From positions 4,220,001 to 4,284,000 of the forward strand of contig NZ_CP059139.1 in the NCBI RefSeq assembly GCF_014109765.1: 64,000 nt of DNA, given 5' to 3'. The position numbers and the translations under genes are program-made. Shown piece by piece: positions 18,849 through 28,165 of the stretch (positions are counted from its first letter, which is position 1; every line of letters starts with the position of its first letter). Under the pieces are notes generated by a model that made no database searches, was not told the DNA's origin, and saw only the letters and a list, made by a program, of their open reading frames with translations. The DNA is from Pseudomonas berkeleyensis (GTDB lineage: Bacteria; Pseudomonadota; Gammaproteobacteria; Pseudomonadales; Pseudomonadaceae).

Positions 18849-19172
18849 TTACTGCTCCAGTGCTGGAGTTTCCTGGCCCATGCAGCGCACGGCTTGCTTC
18901 TTGTTATCCACCAGCACGCCGGTCAGGCCCTTCTGTTGCAGGTCGAACAGCACCAGCACGCCGTCGATGCACTGCGCCACCTGGTCAGCAGGCTTCAGCG
19001 AAACCTTGTAGTCCTCGCCAGGAATGGTCTTGAGCATGGTGAAATCGGACAGCAGCAGCGCATCTTCCGGCTTGGCGAAGTGCACATAACCGTAATACCA
19101 GAGCACGCCAACGGTACCGACGATGCTGGCGACACCAGTGAGGATCAGAGGGATGGGATTGCGTTCGGTCAT
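18849..19172 (-). CDS. Small membrane-anchored protein of unknown function
   Basis: A 107-residue protein with one N-terminal membrane helix (residues about 8-27, LILTGVASIVGTVGVLWYY) and a soluble domain of about 75 residues that holds two cysteines (AQCIDG, VRCMG). Its start overlaps the stop of the hydrolase gene by four bases (ATGA), so translation is coupled and it is the last gene of the AIM24-hydrolase operon. I recognise no characterised family. In P. aeruginosa a similar small gene follows the equivalent hydrolase. Confidence 0.75.
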   Translation of the reverse strand: MTERNPIPLILTGVASIVGTVGVLWYYGYVHFAKPEDALLLSDFTMLKTIPGEDYKVSLKPADQVAQCIDGVLVLFDLQQKGLTGVLVDNKKQAVRCMGQETPALEQ

Positions 19173-20101
19173 TGCAGATTCTCTGTTGCGGATTCGGTAG
19201 CCGGCACCTGGCGTTCGACAAAAGCCTGCGGCGCACTGAAAAACGCCAGCAACGATTGGCGCCAGGCGGGCTCGGCAAAGGTTTGCACGTGCGGCCCACG
19301 GGTTGCCTGAAAGGCGCGTGGCGGGCGCGCAGCTTGATACAAACGGCGACCATTGGAAAGCGGCACGATCGTATCGTCAACACTGTGATAGATCATCAGC
19401 GGCAAACCCTGGAGCCGATCGATGCTGTTGATTGCACTGTCGGCATCCGGTACCAGCCAGGACAATGGCACCTGCAACGGCCAGGTCAGCCAGGACGTGC
19501 TCAGTGCGTAGCGGGCGACATCACGGTAACTCGCCGGTACACCATCCAAGGCCATGCCCTGCAGGGCTGAGCGCCGCTCGGGATGTTCGGCCAGGTAATG
19601 CACGGCCAGAGCGCCACCAAGACTCTGCCCCAGCACGAAAAGCGGCGCGCTCTGCACCTGCGGCGCCTGTGCGAGCCAGGCGAAGGCCGCATCGATATCC
19701 TGATAGACCTCGGGTAATCGCGGCTTGCCGGCGGACAGGCCATAGCCCCGATAATCCAGCATCAGCACCTGATAGCCCTGCTCCGGCAGCCAGTGAACGC
19801 CGCCCAGGTGCCAGGCCAGATTGCCGCCATTGCCGTGCAGGTGCAGTACCGTACCCTTGACCTTCACCCCAGCCTTGGCCGGCAACCACCAGGCGTGCAG
19901 ACGCGTGCCGTCGGCGGCGCGCAGTTCGATGTCGCGGTATTCCAGCCCGGCACGCTCCGGGGTGATCGGCAACCCTGGCTCGGGGTAAAACAACAAGCCA
20001 CTGCAACCGACCAGCCACAGGCTGGCCAGCAGCAACGCCAGCGCTCGCAGGCTACTTGCCACCAGCGCGAACCTCTTCGCGCGCCTGTACGGTCGCGGCA
20101 T
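19169..20101 (-). CDS. Alpha/beta hydrolase, lipoprotein-type
   Basis: A 310-residue protein of the serine aminopeptidase/BEM46-like alpha/beta hydrolase group. The signal region ends in lipobox LVGC (Cys33 from the ATG start). Catalytic features are the oxyanion-side [13 protein letters not shown], the nucleophile elbow GQSLGG (Ser), HSVDDTIVP (Asp) and RGPHVQTF (His). The ATG start at 20101 overlaps the end of the AIM24 gene by 50 bases; an in-frame GTG at 20062 would still leave a complete lipoprotein signal and reduces the overlap to 11 bases, so it may be the real start. Substrate unknown. Confidence 0.85.
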   Translation of the reverse strand: MPRPYRRAKRFALVASSLRALALLLASLWLVGCSGLLFYPEPGLPITPERAGLEYRDIELRAADGTRLHAWWLPAKAGVKVKGTVLHLHGNGGNLAWHLGGVHWLPEQGYQVLMLDYRGYGLSAGKPRLPEVYQDIDAAFAWLAQAPQVQSAPLFVLGQSLGGALAVHYLAEHPERRSALQGMALDGVPASYRDVARYALSTSWLTWPLQVPLSWLVPDADSAINSIDRLQGLPLMIYHSVDDTIVPLSNGRRLYQAARPPRAFQATRGPHVQTFAEPAWRQSLLAFFSAPQAFVERQVPATESATENLQ

Positions 20102-20798
20102 AGACGCGCTCGGCCAGGCGCGAGAACGGCAAACTTTGAATCCACACCGTGCCGGTGCCCTTGAGCGTGGTCAGCAGAATGCCTTCGCCACCGAAGAGCA
20201 TGCTCTTCAGGCCGCCAGCAAGAGCGATGTCGTAATCGATACCACTGCTGAAGGCCACCAGGCAGCCGGTGTCCAGACGCAGGGTTTCGTTGTTCAGCTC
20301 CTTGCGAATCACCGTGCCGCCGGCATGCACGAAGGCCAAACCATCACCTTCGAGCTTCTGCAGGATGAACCCTTCACCACCAAAGAACCCCGCGCCCAGA
20401 CGCTTGGCAAAGCTGATACCAATGCTGGTGCCATGCGCCGCACAGAGAAAGGCATCTTTCTGGCAGATCAACCGGCCGCCTATCTTGGCCAGGTCGATGG
20501 GCACCACGGTACCCGGGTAAGGCGCGGCGAAGGCGACCCGCGCCTGGTTCTTGCCGGCATTGCTGAAGTGGGTCATGAACAGCGATTCGCCAGTCAGCAT
20601 GCGCTTGCCGACGCTCCACAGCTTGCCCAGCAGACCGCTGGACGAGCCATCGCCCATACGCGTTTCGAAACGCACACCCTCGGTCATGTAGTTCATCGCC
20701 CCGGCTTCGGCGATCACCGTTTCGCCAGGGTCGAGAACGATCTCCACCGACTGCGCTGAGCTGCCGAGAATTTCGTAGTCGAGTTGATGGCTGGGCAC
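20052..20798 (-). CDS. AIM24 / TIGR00266 family protein
   Basis: A 248-residue soluble protein of the AIM24 family (beta-helix-like, trimeric in solved structures). Typical features are the N-terminal [47 protein letters not shown] and [21 protein letters not shown]. The function is not established in bacteria. It begins the operon containing the hydrolase and the small membrane protein. The upstream 96 bases contain a dispersed palindrome rather than a clear promoter. Confidence 0.9.
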   Translation of the reverse strand: MPSHQLDYEILGSSAQSVEIVLDPGETVIAEAGAMNYMTEGVRFETRMGDGSSSGLLGKLWSVGKRMLTGESLFMTHFSNAGKNQARVAFAAPYPGTVVPIDLAKIGGRLICQKDAFLCAAHGTSIGISFAKRLGAGFFGGEGFILQKLEGDGLAFVHAGGTVIRKELNNETLRLDTGCLVAFSSGIDYDIALAGGLKSMLFGGEGILLTTLKGTGTVWIQSLPFSRLAERVYAATVQAREEVRAGGK

Positions 20799-20868
20799 TC
20801 GTTGGTCTCCTGGGTTGCTACGGCAGGGTTAGACAAGCTTCGTCGATCAGACTGCACGCTGGCGCCGT

Positions 20869-20889
20869 GGTGCGCACGGCGCACCCTGC
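20869..20889. repeat. Solo copy of GTAGGGTGCGCC-type palindrome (inverted)
   Basis: GGTGCGCACGGCGCACCC followed by TGC is the reverse complement of the unit at 9640-9660. It lies between the DUF1704 stop and the AIM24 start. Confidence 0.7.
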
Positions 20890-20894
20890 AGTCG

Positions 20895-22184
20895 CTAGAG
20901 GATATTGGCGTAGTCCGCTTCGATCCGATCCAGGCTCAAATGGTTGAGGAAGTTGGAGAAGCACATCCAGGCCGACAGAGCGTTCATATCCTGGAACTGC
21001 GGCGGCAGGTACTTGGGCGGCAGCACCAGGCCTTCGTCCACCAGCTTGCGCAGGGTGCGCATATCTTCCAGGGTGGTCTTGCCGCAGAACAGCAGCGGAA
21101 TCTGCTCCAGCTTGCCCTTGCGCACCGCCAACTGGATGTAGTTGTAGATCAGGATGAAACCCTTGAGATACGACAGATCCTTGGTGAACGGCAGGCCGTT
21201 CGGCAACGAACCACGGAACACCCGGCTGGCGTTGCTGTAGCCACCTTCCAGGCCGTAACCCTGCTCGCGGAAGAACTCGAACACCTCGAGGAAATCCGCC
21301 CCCTCTTCGGCCATGTGGATGGCGCGGGTACGGTTGGTCAGCTTGCGCAGGCGCGTCGGGTAGGAGGCGAAGGCGATCACTTCCATAAGGATGGCCAGGC
21401 CTTCCTGGGTCACCGTCGACGAGGGCGGGCCTTTGGCCAGGAAGGTGCAGATCGGCTGGTTCAAGCCATTGAGCGTGGTGCCGACATGCACCAGCCCCTC
21501 ATGCACCTCCAGCGCCTTGACGTCACGCTCGTTGAAGCGCGCATCGCTGCGAATCTTGATGTAGTCGGCGCCAGCCGCGGCGTCGGCGAGGATACCGTCG
21601 GACTCGAACACGCGAATGGTGTCGTCGCCGAACACGCCGGCCAGGCGCTGTTGCAGGATACTCACCGCATCGGCGGCGCCAAGCACCTTGGGCTCGTCTT
21701 CCAGGTCGCCACGGGCGGCGATGTTGTTGAGGTAGTCCGAAAGCATCAGGCCGAGATCGGCGAGGGTCGGATCACCGGCATGGAAAGCGTCGGAGGCGGC
21801 GCCGTAGAGCTCTTGGCTGATCAGCCCGAAGTCCTCGGTGCCACGCGCCTCGAGCATGCGGATGACCATGCGGTATTCCTTGCACATGCGTCGCATGATC
21901 TGCCCGACCGGATTGAACTGGCCGAGCTGGCGGGTGATGTCGCGCTCGATGTTCTGGAATTCCAGCTTCTTCGCTTGCGCATCGAAGGCCAGCGGCCGGC
22001 TCAGGTAGTAGTCGCGATCCACCGCTGGTGGTTGCTTGCCCTTGGCCTTGAGAAAACCGTCGCGGATGCCGTCATCCCACTTCACTGCATCGAGCACGCG
22101 GATCGGCGTCTGCGCCTCGACGATACGGTCGCTCAGGGCACGAATGCAGAGCTGGTAATCGTCCAGTTTTTGCTGGCTGTTCAT
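20895..22184 (-). CDS. DUF1704 protein, putative zinc metallopeptidase (QEGLA motif)
   Basis: A 429-residue cytosolic protein of the DUF1704 family, named in bacteria after the QEGLA motif (here Gln260-Ala264, TVTQEGLAILMEV). It also has His228-Glu229-x3-His233 in ALEVHEGLVHVGTTLNG. In the eukaryotic members of this family (MATCAP tubulin carboxypeptidases) an HEXXXH motif of this kind binds zinc, with a downstream Glu completing the site; Glu261 is a candidate here. The start at 22184 (MNSQQKLDDYQ) is supported by CTAGGAAAAGCA just before it; a longer open frame upstream runs over the preceding lipoprotein gene in another frame. The lipoprotein gene ends eight bases upstream, so they are co-transcribed. 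Bacterial substrate unknown. Confidence 0.88.
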   Translation of the reverse strand: MNSQQKLDDYQLCIRALSDRIVEAQTPIRVLDAVKWDDGIRDGFLKAKGKQPPAVDRDYYLSRPLAFDAQAKKLEFQNIERDITRQLGQFNPVGQIMRRMCKEYRMVIRMLEARGTEDFGLISQELYGAASDAFHAGDPTLADLGLMLSDYLNNIAARGDLEDEPKVLGAADAVSILQQRLAGVFGDDTIRVFESDGILADAAAGADYIKIRSDARFNERDVKALEVHEGLVHVGTTLNGLNQPICTFLAKGPPSSTVTQEGLAILMEVIAFASYPTRLRKLTNRTRAIHMAEEGADFLEVFEFFREQGYGLEGGYSNASRVFRGSLPNGLPFTKDLSYLKGFILIYNYIQLAVRKGKLEQIPLLFCGKTTLEDMRTLRKLVDEGLVLPPKYLPPQFQDMNALSAWMCFSNFLNHLSLDRIEADYANIL

Positions 22185-22192
22185 TGCTTTTC

Positions 22193-22744
22193 CTAGTCGG
22201 CACCCCGCTGATAGCGCGCCACTTCGACGAACAGGTCGGCGTTGGCCGGATCGTCGAGGTAAGCGAGTACCTTCTCCAGCGGGCTGGTGATCAAGGCACC
22301 ATCGGCTTCGGGCATGGAGACGGTCTGGCCTTCCAGCAGGCCCTTTTCCATGTCCTGAAGGATGCGGTCGGTATCGAGGTTGTACACCACCAGTTCGTTG
22401 TCCCGGGTCAGCTCGAAACCGGCGATGGCGAAGTTGGCACCGAGGCTCTTGGGCAGCCCAGCCGAGAGATACCAGCGACGACCGTGGTGGGCGACGGTGA
22501 AGCCAAACTCCTCGAGGCTGTCGAGGTTGTCCGCACTGCCTTCGTAAATGCGCGCTTCGTACAGGTTGGCACCGGCACGGGTGATTTCCAGAAAGAGCTG
22601 ATCGCCCCATTCGTCCTGCCGGGTCCATTCGCCCAGCAGCGGGATCGGTGCCGCCTCATTGGCCGGAATCGGATCCTTGAAAGTGACCAGACAGCCACTC
22701 AACATCAGGAAGGATAAGGCGACCAGTACGCGCCAGGCTTTCAT
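22193..22744 (-). CDS. Uncharacterised lipoprotein
   Basis: A 183-residue protein with a clear lipoprotein signal: MKAWRVLVALSFLMLSGC, Cys18 being the lipidated residue, followed by Leu, which favours the outer membrane. The mature part has a predicted beta-rich domain (LLGEWTRQDEWGDQLFLEI, then HHGRRWYLSAGLP) and an acidic C-terminus. I recognise no characterised family. It is the first gene of a two-gene unit with the DUF1704 gene, and follows the TetR gene after a 37-base gap, so all three may be transcribed together. Confidence 0.82.
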   Translation of the reverse strand: MKAWRVLVALSFLMLSGCLVTFKDPIPANEAAPIPLLGEWTRQDEWGDQLFLEITRAGANLYEARIYEGSADNLDSLEEFGFTVAHHGRRWYLSAGLPKSLGANFAIAGFELTRDNELVVYNLDTDRILQDMEKGLLEGQTVSMPEADGALITSPLEKVLAYLDDPANADLFVEVARYQRGAD

Positions 22745-22781
22745 TTCGCTCTCCTTGTGAAAACCACCAGCCGGTTGGGCA

Positions 22782-23495
22782 TCAAAGCCCGAGAACCAGG
22801 TTCATGTAGCGTTTAAGGATGGCCAGCATTCCCTGGCTGTCCAGATTCTCGATGCCGTCGAGCAGGCCCTGATACTCCATCCGCACGATGGTAGCCGTCA
22901 ACAGCACGGCATCCTGCTCCGGCTGGCGCGAGCCGAGCACTTCGAAGAAGTGCGTCACACCCTGCTGCAGGATCTGGCGATGGGCGCGAACCAGGTCACT
23001 CAGGCGTGGATTGAGCAGCGCCTCCTGCTGGAACGCCTGCTCGGCGATCAGGTGCTCGCGGCGCTCGCGCAACTGACGTTGCACGTATTGCACCGCCAGC
23101 TCGGCGATTTCATCGGCCAGTTGTCGACGCGCAGCTTCACTGCCATCGAGACGACCGACCATCTCCTGCAGCGCGCCCTGGGTGCTGGCCCAGAAAGCCG
23201 CCATCTGCGCGGCGCTGCGTTCGACGAACAAGGCGAAGGTATCGGTGATCAGGTCATCGATATCCTTGAAGTAATAAGTCGTGGCCGACAGCGGTACCTG
23301 CGCCTCGGCAGCGACCGCGCGGTGACGTACGGCGCGCACGCCATCGCGCACGATGATGCGCATGGCGGCATCGAGAATCGCCTGGCGGCGTTGCTCGCTA
23401 CCTTGTCGGCTGGCCTTGCGGCCCTGGTACTGGACACTCTCGGCAACGGCGTTGGCTGCCTCGGTGGCATTCGGGGACGCAGAAACGGAACTCAC
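22782..23495 (-). CDS. TetR-family transcriptional regulator
   Basis: A regulator with a disordered N-terminus (about 35 residues) followed by a TetR helix-turn-helix (RRQAILDAAMRIIVRDG then VPLSATTYYFKDIDDLI) and a helical C-terminal domain. I favour the GTG at 23495 as start (237 residues, beginning MSSVSAS) because GAGGG lies about ten bases before it; the frame stays open 30 codons further upstream without a better site. It lies downstream of lysS, separated by a terminator, and upstream of the lipoprotein/DUF1704 pair on the same strand, so those genes may be its targets. Ligand unknown. Confidence 0.82.
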   Translation of the reverse strand: MSSVSASPNATEAANAVAESVQYQGRKASRQGSEQRRQAILDAAMRIIVRDGVRAVRHRAVAAEAQVPLSATTYYFKDIDDLITDTFALFVERSAAQMAAFWASTQGALQEMVGRLDGSEAARRQLADEIAELAVQYVQRQLRERREHLIAEQAFQQEALLNPRLSDLVRAHRQILQQGVTHFFEVLGSRQPEQDAVLLTATIVRMEYQGLLDGIENLDSQGMLAILKRYMNLVLGL

Positions 23496-23602
23496 TATGG
23501 GTCGACCCTCTACGTTCTGGTTATGGCACTCAGAGTAATGGTTAACAGGCCGTTGAAACACCATCCACGCCGACACGCCCCACAAAGTGGAACGACAGGT
23601 AG

Positions 23603-23630
23603 CAAAAAGCCGCCCGAAGGCGGCTTTTCG
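23603..23630 (-). terminator. Terminator of lysS
   Basis: A 10-bp perfect stem (AAAAGCCGCC, loop CGAA on the plus strand, GGCGGCTTTT) ends in a T run on the minus strand, eight bases after the lysS stop. Confidence 0.9.
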
Positions 23631-23637
23631 TGAGGCA

Positions 23638-25140
23638 TCAAGCCTGCGGACGCATGTGCGGGAACAGGATGACGTCGCGGATCGACGGCGAGTTGGTCAG
23701 CAGCATCACCAGGCGGTCGATACCGATGCCTTCACCGGCGGTGGGCGGCATGCCGTACTCGAGCGCACGAACGAAGTCGGCGTCGTAGTGCATGGCTTCG
23801 TCGTCACCGGCGTCCTTCTCCGCCACCTGGGCGAGGAAACGCTCGGCCTGGTCTTCAGCGTCGTTGAGCTCGGAGTAGGCGTTGGCGATCTCGCGGCCAC
23901 CGATGAACAGCTCGAAGCGGTCGGTGACGCTCGGATTCTGGTCGTTGCGACGCGCCAGCGGCGAGACTTCAAACGGGTACTCGGTGATGAAGTGCGGCTG
24001 CTCCAGCTTGCTCTCCACCAGCTCCTCGAAAATCATCACCTGCAGCTTGCCCAGGCCTTCGTGGCCGAGCACCTTGGCGCCGGCCTTCTTGGCGATGGCG
24101 CGGGCCTTCTCGACGTCGTTCAGGTCAGCCGCGGTGATGTCCGGGTTGTACTTGAGGATCGAGTCGTACACCGAAAGACGCACGAACGGCTCGCCGAAGT
24201 GGAACACCTTGTCACCGTACGGCACGTCGGTGGTGCCCAGCACGGCCAGGGCCAGCTCGCGGAACAGCTCCTCGGTCAGATCCATGTTGTCGCGGTAGTC
24301 GGCGTAGGCCTGGTAGAACTCGAGCATGGTGAACTCGGGGTTGTGCCGGGTCGAGACGCCTTCGTTACGGAAGTTGCGATTGATCTCGAATACTTTCTCG
24401 AAGCCGCCAACCACCAGGCGCTTGAGGTACAGCTCCGGGGCGATACGCAGGAACATGGCCATGTCCAGCGCATTGTGATGGGTCTCGAACGGCTTGGCCG
24501 CCGCGCCACCGGGGATGGTCTGCAGCATCGGGGTTTCCACTTCGAGGAAACCGCGGTCATTGAGGAAACGACGGATGTGGGCGATCACCTGCGAGCGCAC
24601 GCGGAAGGTGTGGCGGGTTTCCTCGTTGACGATCAGGTCGACGTAGCGCTGGCGGTAGCGCTGCTCGGTGTCGGTCAGGCCGTGGTGTTTGTCAGGCAGC
24701 GGACGCAGCGACTTGGTCAGCAGGCGCACGTTGGTCATGTGCACGTACAGGTCGCCCTTGCCGGAACGCGCCAGGGTGCCTTCGGCGGCGATGATGTCGC
24801 CCAGATCCCAGGTCTTGATCGCTTCCAGGGTCTCGGCCGGCAGGCCCTTGCGGTCGACGTAGACCTGCAGGCGACCGGAGGTGTCCTGCAGCACCATGAA
24901 GGCGCCACGGTTGAGCATGATGCGCCCGGCAATCTTCACCGGGATGGCAGCGGCTTCCAGCTCTTCCTTGCTCTTGCCCTCGTACTGTTTCTGCAGGTCG
25001 GCGCACAGGCTGTCGCGGCGGAAATCGTTGGGGAAGGCAATGCCCTGCTCACGGACGGCAGCAAGCTTTTCCTTGCGCTGGGCAATCAGCTTGTTTTCTT
25101 CCTGTTGCAGTTCGTTGTGGTCGAGTTGTTGGTCGCTCAT
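23638..25140 (-). CDS. lysS: Lysyl-tRNA synthetase (class II)
   Basis: A 500-residue class II synthetase that charges tRNA-Lys. The N-terminal OB-fold anticodon-binding domain (about residues 50-160, [18 protein letters not shown]) precedes the catalytic core with motif 1 (FLEVETPML), motif 2 ([18 protein letters not shown]) and motif 3 ([13 protein letters not shown]). The ATG at 25140 ([10 protein letters not shown]) gives the usual length; an ATG 19 codons upstream has no family support. It follows prfB on the same strand with a 119-base gap, the prfB-lysS order also known from E. coli. Confidence 0.98.
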   Translation of the reverse strand: MSDQQLDHNELQQEENKLIAQRKEKLAAVREQGIAFPNDFRRDSLCADLQKQYEGKSKEELEAAAIPVKIAGRIMLNRGAFMVLQDTSGRLQVYVDRKGLPAETLEAIKTWDLGDIIAAEGTLARSGKGDLYVHMTNVRLLTKSLRPLPDKHHGLTDTEQRYRQRYVDLIVNEETRHTFRVRSQVIAHIRRFLNDRGFLEVETPMLQTIPGGAAAKPFETHHNALDMAMFLRIAPELYLKRLVVGGFEKVFEINRNFRNEGVSTRHNPEFTMLEFYQAYADYRDNMDLTEELFRELALAVLGTTDVPYGDKVFHFGEPFVRLSVYDSILKYNPDITAADLNDVEKARAIAKKAGAKVLGHEGLGKLQVMIFEELVESKLEQPHFITEYPFEVSPLARRNDQNPSVTDRFELFIGGREIANAYSELNDAEDQAERFLAQVAEKDAGDDEAMHYDADFVRALEYGMPPTAGEGIGIDRLVMLLTNSPSIRDVILFPHMRPQA

Positions 25141-25259
25141 GGTCGCTTGTCTGCCTGGCGTATCTTTCAATTGAATTCGTTGTAGGCCATCTGACACCTG
25201 CTCGCGAGCCCGTTACAAAGCGTCGCGAGCAGGCTCTCACCTACAGGGTTGGTGCTGCC

Positions 25260-26355
25260 TTACAGCCCCTGCTTCAAACTGGCTTCGAGGTAACCGTCGA
25301 GGTCGCCATCGAGCACTTTCTGGCAATCGCTACGCTCGACGCCGGTACGCAGATCCTTGATGCGCGAGTCGTCGAGCACGTAGGAGCGGATCTGGTGGCC
25401 CCAACCGATGTCCGACTTGCTGTCTTCCAGCGCCTGCGAGGCGGCGTTGCGTTTCTGCATCTCCAGCTCGTACAACTTGGCCCGCAGCATCTTCATCGCG
25501 GTGTCCTTGTTGGCGTGCTGCGAACGTTCGTTCTGGCAGGCCACCACGGTGTTGGTCGGCACGTGGGTGATACGTACCGCCGAGTCGGTGGTGTTTACGT
25601 GCTGACCACCAGCACCGGAGGAGCGGTAGGTGTCGATACGCAGGTCGGCCGGGTTGATCTCGATCTCGACCTTATCGTCGATCTCGGGCGAGACGAACAC
25701 CGCCGAGAACGAGGTATGACGACGGGCGCCGGAGTCGAACGGGCTCTTGCGCACCAGGCGGTGCACGCCGATCTCGGTGCGCAGCCAACCGAAGGCGTAC
25801 TCGCCCTTGATGTGCACAGTGGCGCCCTTGATGCCGGCGACTTCACCCTCGGACAGCTCGACGATCTCGGCATTGAAGCCGCGCTTGTCAGCCCAGCGCA
25901 GGTACATGCGCAGCAGAATGTTGGCCCAATCCTGGGCCTCGGTGCCGCCGGAACCGGCCTGGATGTCCAGGTAGCAGTTGTTCGGATCCATCTCGTGGCT
26001 GAACATGCGGCGGAACTCGAGCTTCTCGAGAATCTCGCGCAGGCGCTCGACTTCGGCGGCGACGTCGTTCACCGCGCCTTCGTCGTTCTCTTCGGCGGCC
26101 ATTTCCAGCAGATCCTTGGAATCGGCCAGGCTGCCAGTGAGGTCATCGATGGTTTCGACGATCTGCGCCAGCATGGCGCGCTCACGGCCCAGGGCCTGGG
26201 CGTACTCGGGCTTGTTCCAGACGCTGGCGTCTTCCAGCTCGCGGTTTACTTCGACCAGACGATCATGCTTCTGATCGTAGTCAAAGATACCCCCGAATGG
26301 TCTGGGTGCGTTCGGAGAGATCCTTGATGCTGTTGAGGATCGGATTGATTTCCAT
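25260..26355 (-). CDS. prfB: Peptide chain release factor 2, expressed by programmed +1 frameshift
   Basis: RF2 recognises UGA and UAA. The gene starts at the ATG at 26355 ([20 protein letters not shown]), reads 24 codons and meets an in-frame TGA at 26283-26281. Skipping one base (26283) joins the frame that runs to 25260, giving 364 residues, the normal RF2 length. The downstream frame has the SPF codon-recognition tripeptide ([15 protein letters not shown]) and the GGQ hydrolysis motif ([10 protein letters not shown], near residue 250). A simple open-frame call would give the wrong N-terminus. Frameshifting autoregulates RF2: low RF2 lets the ribosome pause at UGA and shift. lysS follows. 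Confidence 0.97.
26280..26295 (-). promoter_or_regulatory. RF2 programmed +1 frameshift site
   Basis: On the coding strand the site reads CGGGGGTATCTTTGAC: an internal Shine-Dalgarno-like GGGGG, three bases before the slippery CTT, then the UGA stop and C. This is the conserved arrangement known from E. coli prfB (AGGGGGTATCTTTGAC), differing only in the first base. Confidence 0.97.
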
Positions 26356-26518
26356 GGTAGGCGGCTCTCGCGGGCAAATCGGACGGAAAGCCGACGATTA
26401 TACCCGAGCCTGAACAGGCTGGCAGCACACTCTTGACACGTGATCACGGCTCAATGGATCAACGGCGATCTATACTGGTCACAAAGCCAATAACAACGCC
26501 CTTTCTCGGATCCCCAGC

Positions 26519-28165
26519 ATGCCCCCATCGCATAGCCTGCGTAGCCATATCGCCCTTTTCATCGCCCTGTTGGTCGGTGCACTCACCTGGCTGCTGGGCA
26601 CCTTGATCGGCCAGCACACCAGCCAGCAGATCCGCGAGGACATAGGCCGAAACATGGCCGAGGTGTCCTATGCGATGGTCGACCGCCTGGATCGCGACAT
26701 GGCTTCGCGCTCGGCAGTGCTGCGCGTGCTCGGCAACCTGCAAACACTGCGGCAACCGGAGGATCCGGCCGAGATACGGCGCCTGCTCGACAGCCTGCAG
26801 AAGGAAATTCCCAGCATCGCCTGGATCGGCTTCACCGACCCAGCAGGCCAGGTGCTGGCCTCCAGCAATGGCGTGCTGGAAGGCGCCAGCATTGCCCAGC
26901 GCCCGGTCTACCTGAAGGGGCGTGAGGATCTGTTCATCGGCGACGTGCACGAGGCCGTACTGCTGGCCAAGCTGCTGCCCAACCCCAGCGGTGAGGCGAT
27001 GAAGTTCGTCGACATCAGCCTGCCGGTAACGGCGAACGATGGCAGCCTGGCCGGCGTACTGGCCTGCCACCTGTCGTGGGGCTGGGCCAATGAGGTCGCT
27101 CAATCGATTCTCGCCCCGATCCAGGATCGACGCATGATCGAGTTCTTCGTGATCGGGCGGGATAACAGCATTCTGCTGGGCCCTCGCGAGATGATCGGGC
27201 AGTCCCTGCGCCTGCCGGCACTCGACGGCCTGAAACCGGGCGAAAGCCGTTGGGCGGTGGAGCAATGGCCGGATGGCAACGAATACCTTACCGGTCTGAC
27301 CCTGAGCCAGGGCTACAAGGACTATCCCGGCCTGGGCTGGACTGTCGTCGCGCGCCAGTCACTGGACTTGGCCTACGCCCCCGCGCAAAGCCTGCTGCTC
27401 ACCATCCTGCTCTGGGGCTGCGGCCTGGCCTTGATCTTCGCCATGCTCGGCTGGGTGATCAGCGGCTACTTCACCCGCCCCCTGCAGGAAATCGCCACCG
27501 CCGCGGATCGCCTCAGCGCAGGCGAGATCAACGAAATTCCCGAGCTGCGCGGCAGCCGTGAAGTTCACCAACTGAGTCAGTCGATCCGGCATCTAGTAGA
27601 AAGCCTGACCCTGCAACAGACGGCGCTTGGCGTCATGGAGAGCCTCGCCCATCACGACGCCCTGACCGGGTTGCCCAACCGCATGGCGCTGGAGAAATTC
27701 CTGCCCCAGGCCCAACAGCGCAGCCACCTGCAACATGGCTGTCTGGCCCTGCTCTATCTCGATCTCGATGGTTTCAAACCGATCAACGATATCCACGGTC
27801 ATGCCGCTGGCGATCACTTGCTACGGGAGATCGCCCAGCGCCTGCGCAGTTGCCTGCGCGATGGCGACATGGTCGCGCGCCTGGGCGGTGACGAGTTCCT
27901 CATGGTGCTGCAAGTACCAGGGCAGGACGCGCAACAGCACGCGCGCCAGGTGGCTGAGCGGGCCATCGCCACGCTCGGCCAGCCAGTGCTGCTGGAGGTA
28001 GGAGCAGTTGCCATCGGCTGCAGCATAGGCGGTGCGCTCTGGCCGGTGGATCACAATGAGCTGGACGAGGTGCTGCAGTTGGCCGACCAGGCGCTGTATC
28101 GCGCCAAGCAAGACGGACGTAACCGGGCGCTCTTCCAGAGCGAACTCGAAAAACACCTCAGCTGA
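26519..28165 (+). CDS. Membrane-bound diguanylate cyclase with Cache-type sensor
   Basis: A 548-residue c-di-GMP synthase. The order is an N-terminal membrane helix (about 10-30), a periplasmic Cache-like sensing region (about 35-280), a second helix (about 285-315), a HAMP-like linker, then a GGDEF domain. The active-site motif is intact (Gly456-Phe460, RLGGDEF) and the product-inhibition I-site RxxD is present at Arg447-Asp450, five residues upstream, so it is predicted to be active and feedback-inhibited. It is divergent from prfB and stands alone. Its stop overlaps the GMC oxidoreductase stop by eight bases on the other strand. The sensed ligand is unknown. Confidence 0.93.
   Translation: MPPSHSLRSHIALFIALLVGALTWLLGTLIGQHTSQQIREDIGRNMAEVSYAMVDRLDRDMASRSAVLRVLGNLQTLRQPEDPAEIRRLLDSLQKEIPSIAWIGFTDPAGQVLASSNGVLEGASIAQRPVYLKGREDLFIGDVHEAVLLAKLLPNPSGEAMKFVDISLPVTANDGSLAGVLACHLSWGWANEVAQSILAPIQDRRMIEFFVIGRDNSILLGPREMIGQSLRLPALDGLKPGESRWAVEQWPDGNEYLTGLTLSQGYKDYPGLGWTVVARQSLDLAYAPAQSLLLTILLWGCGLALIFAMLGWVISGYFTRPLQEIATAADRLSAGEINEIPELRGSREVHQLSQSIRHLVESLTLQQTALGVMESLAHHDALTGLPNRMALEKFLPQAQQRSHLQHGCLALLYLDLDGFKPINDIHGHAAGDHLLREIAQRLRSCLRDGDMVARLGGDEFLMVLQVPGQDAQQHARQVAERAIATLGQPVLLEVGAVAIGCSIGGALWPVDHNELDEVLQLADQALYRAKQDGRNRALFQSELEKHLS

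Noticed and set aside
22185..22628. N-terminal extension of the DUF1704 protein to 577 residues
   Set aside because: The added part overlaps the lipoprotein gene in another frame and lacks family similarity; a good ribosome site precedes the start at 22184.
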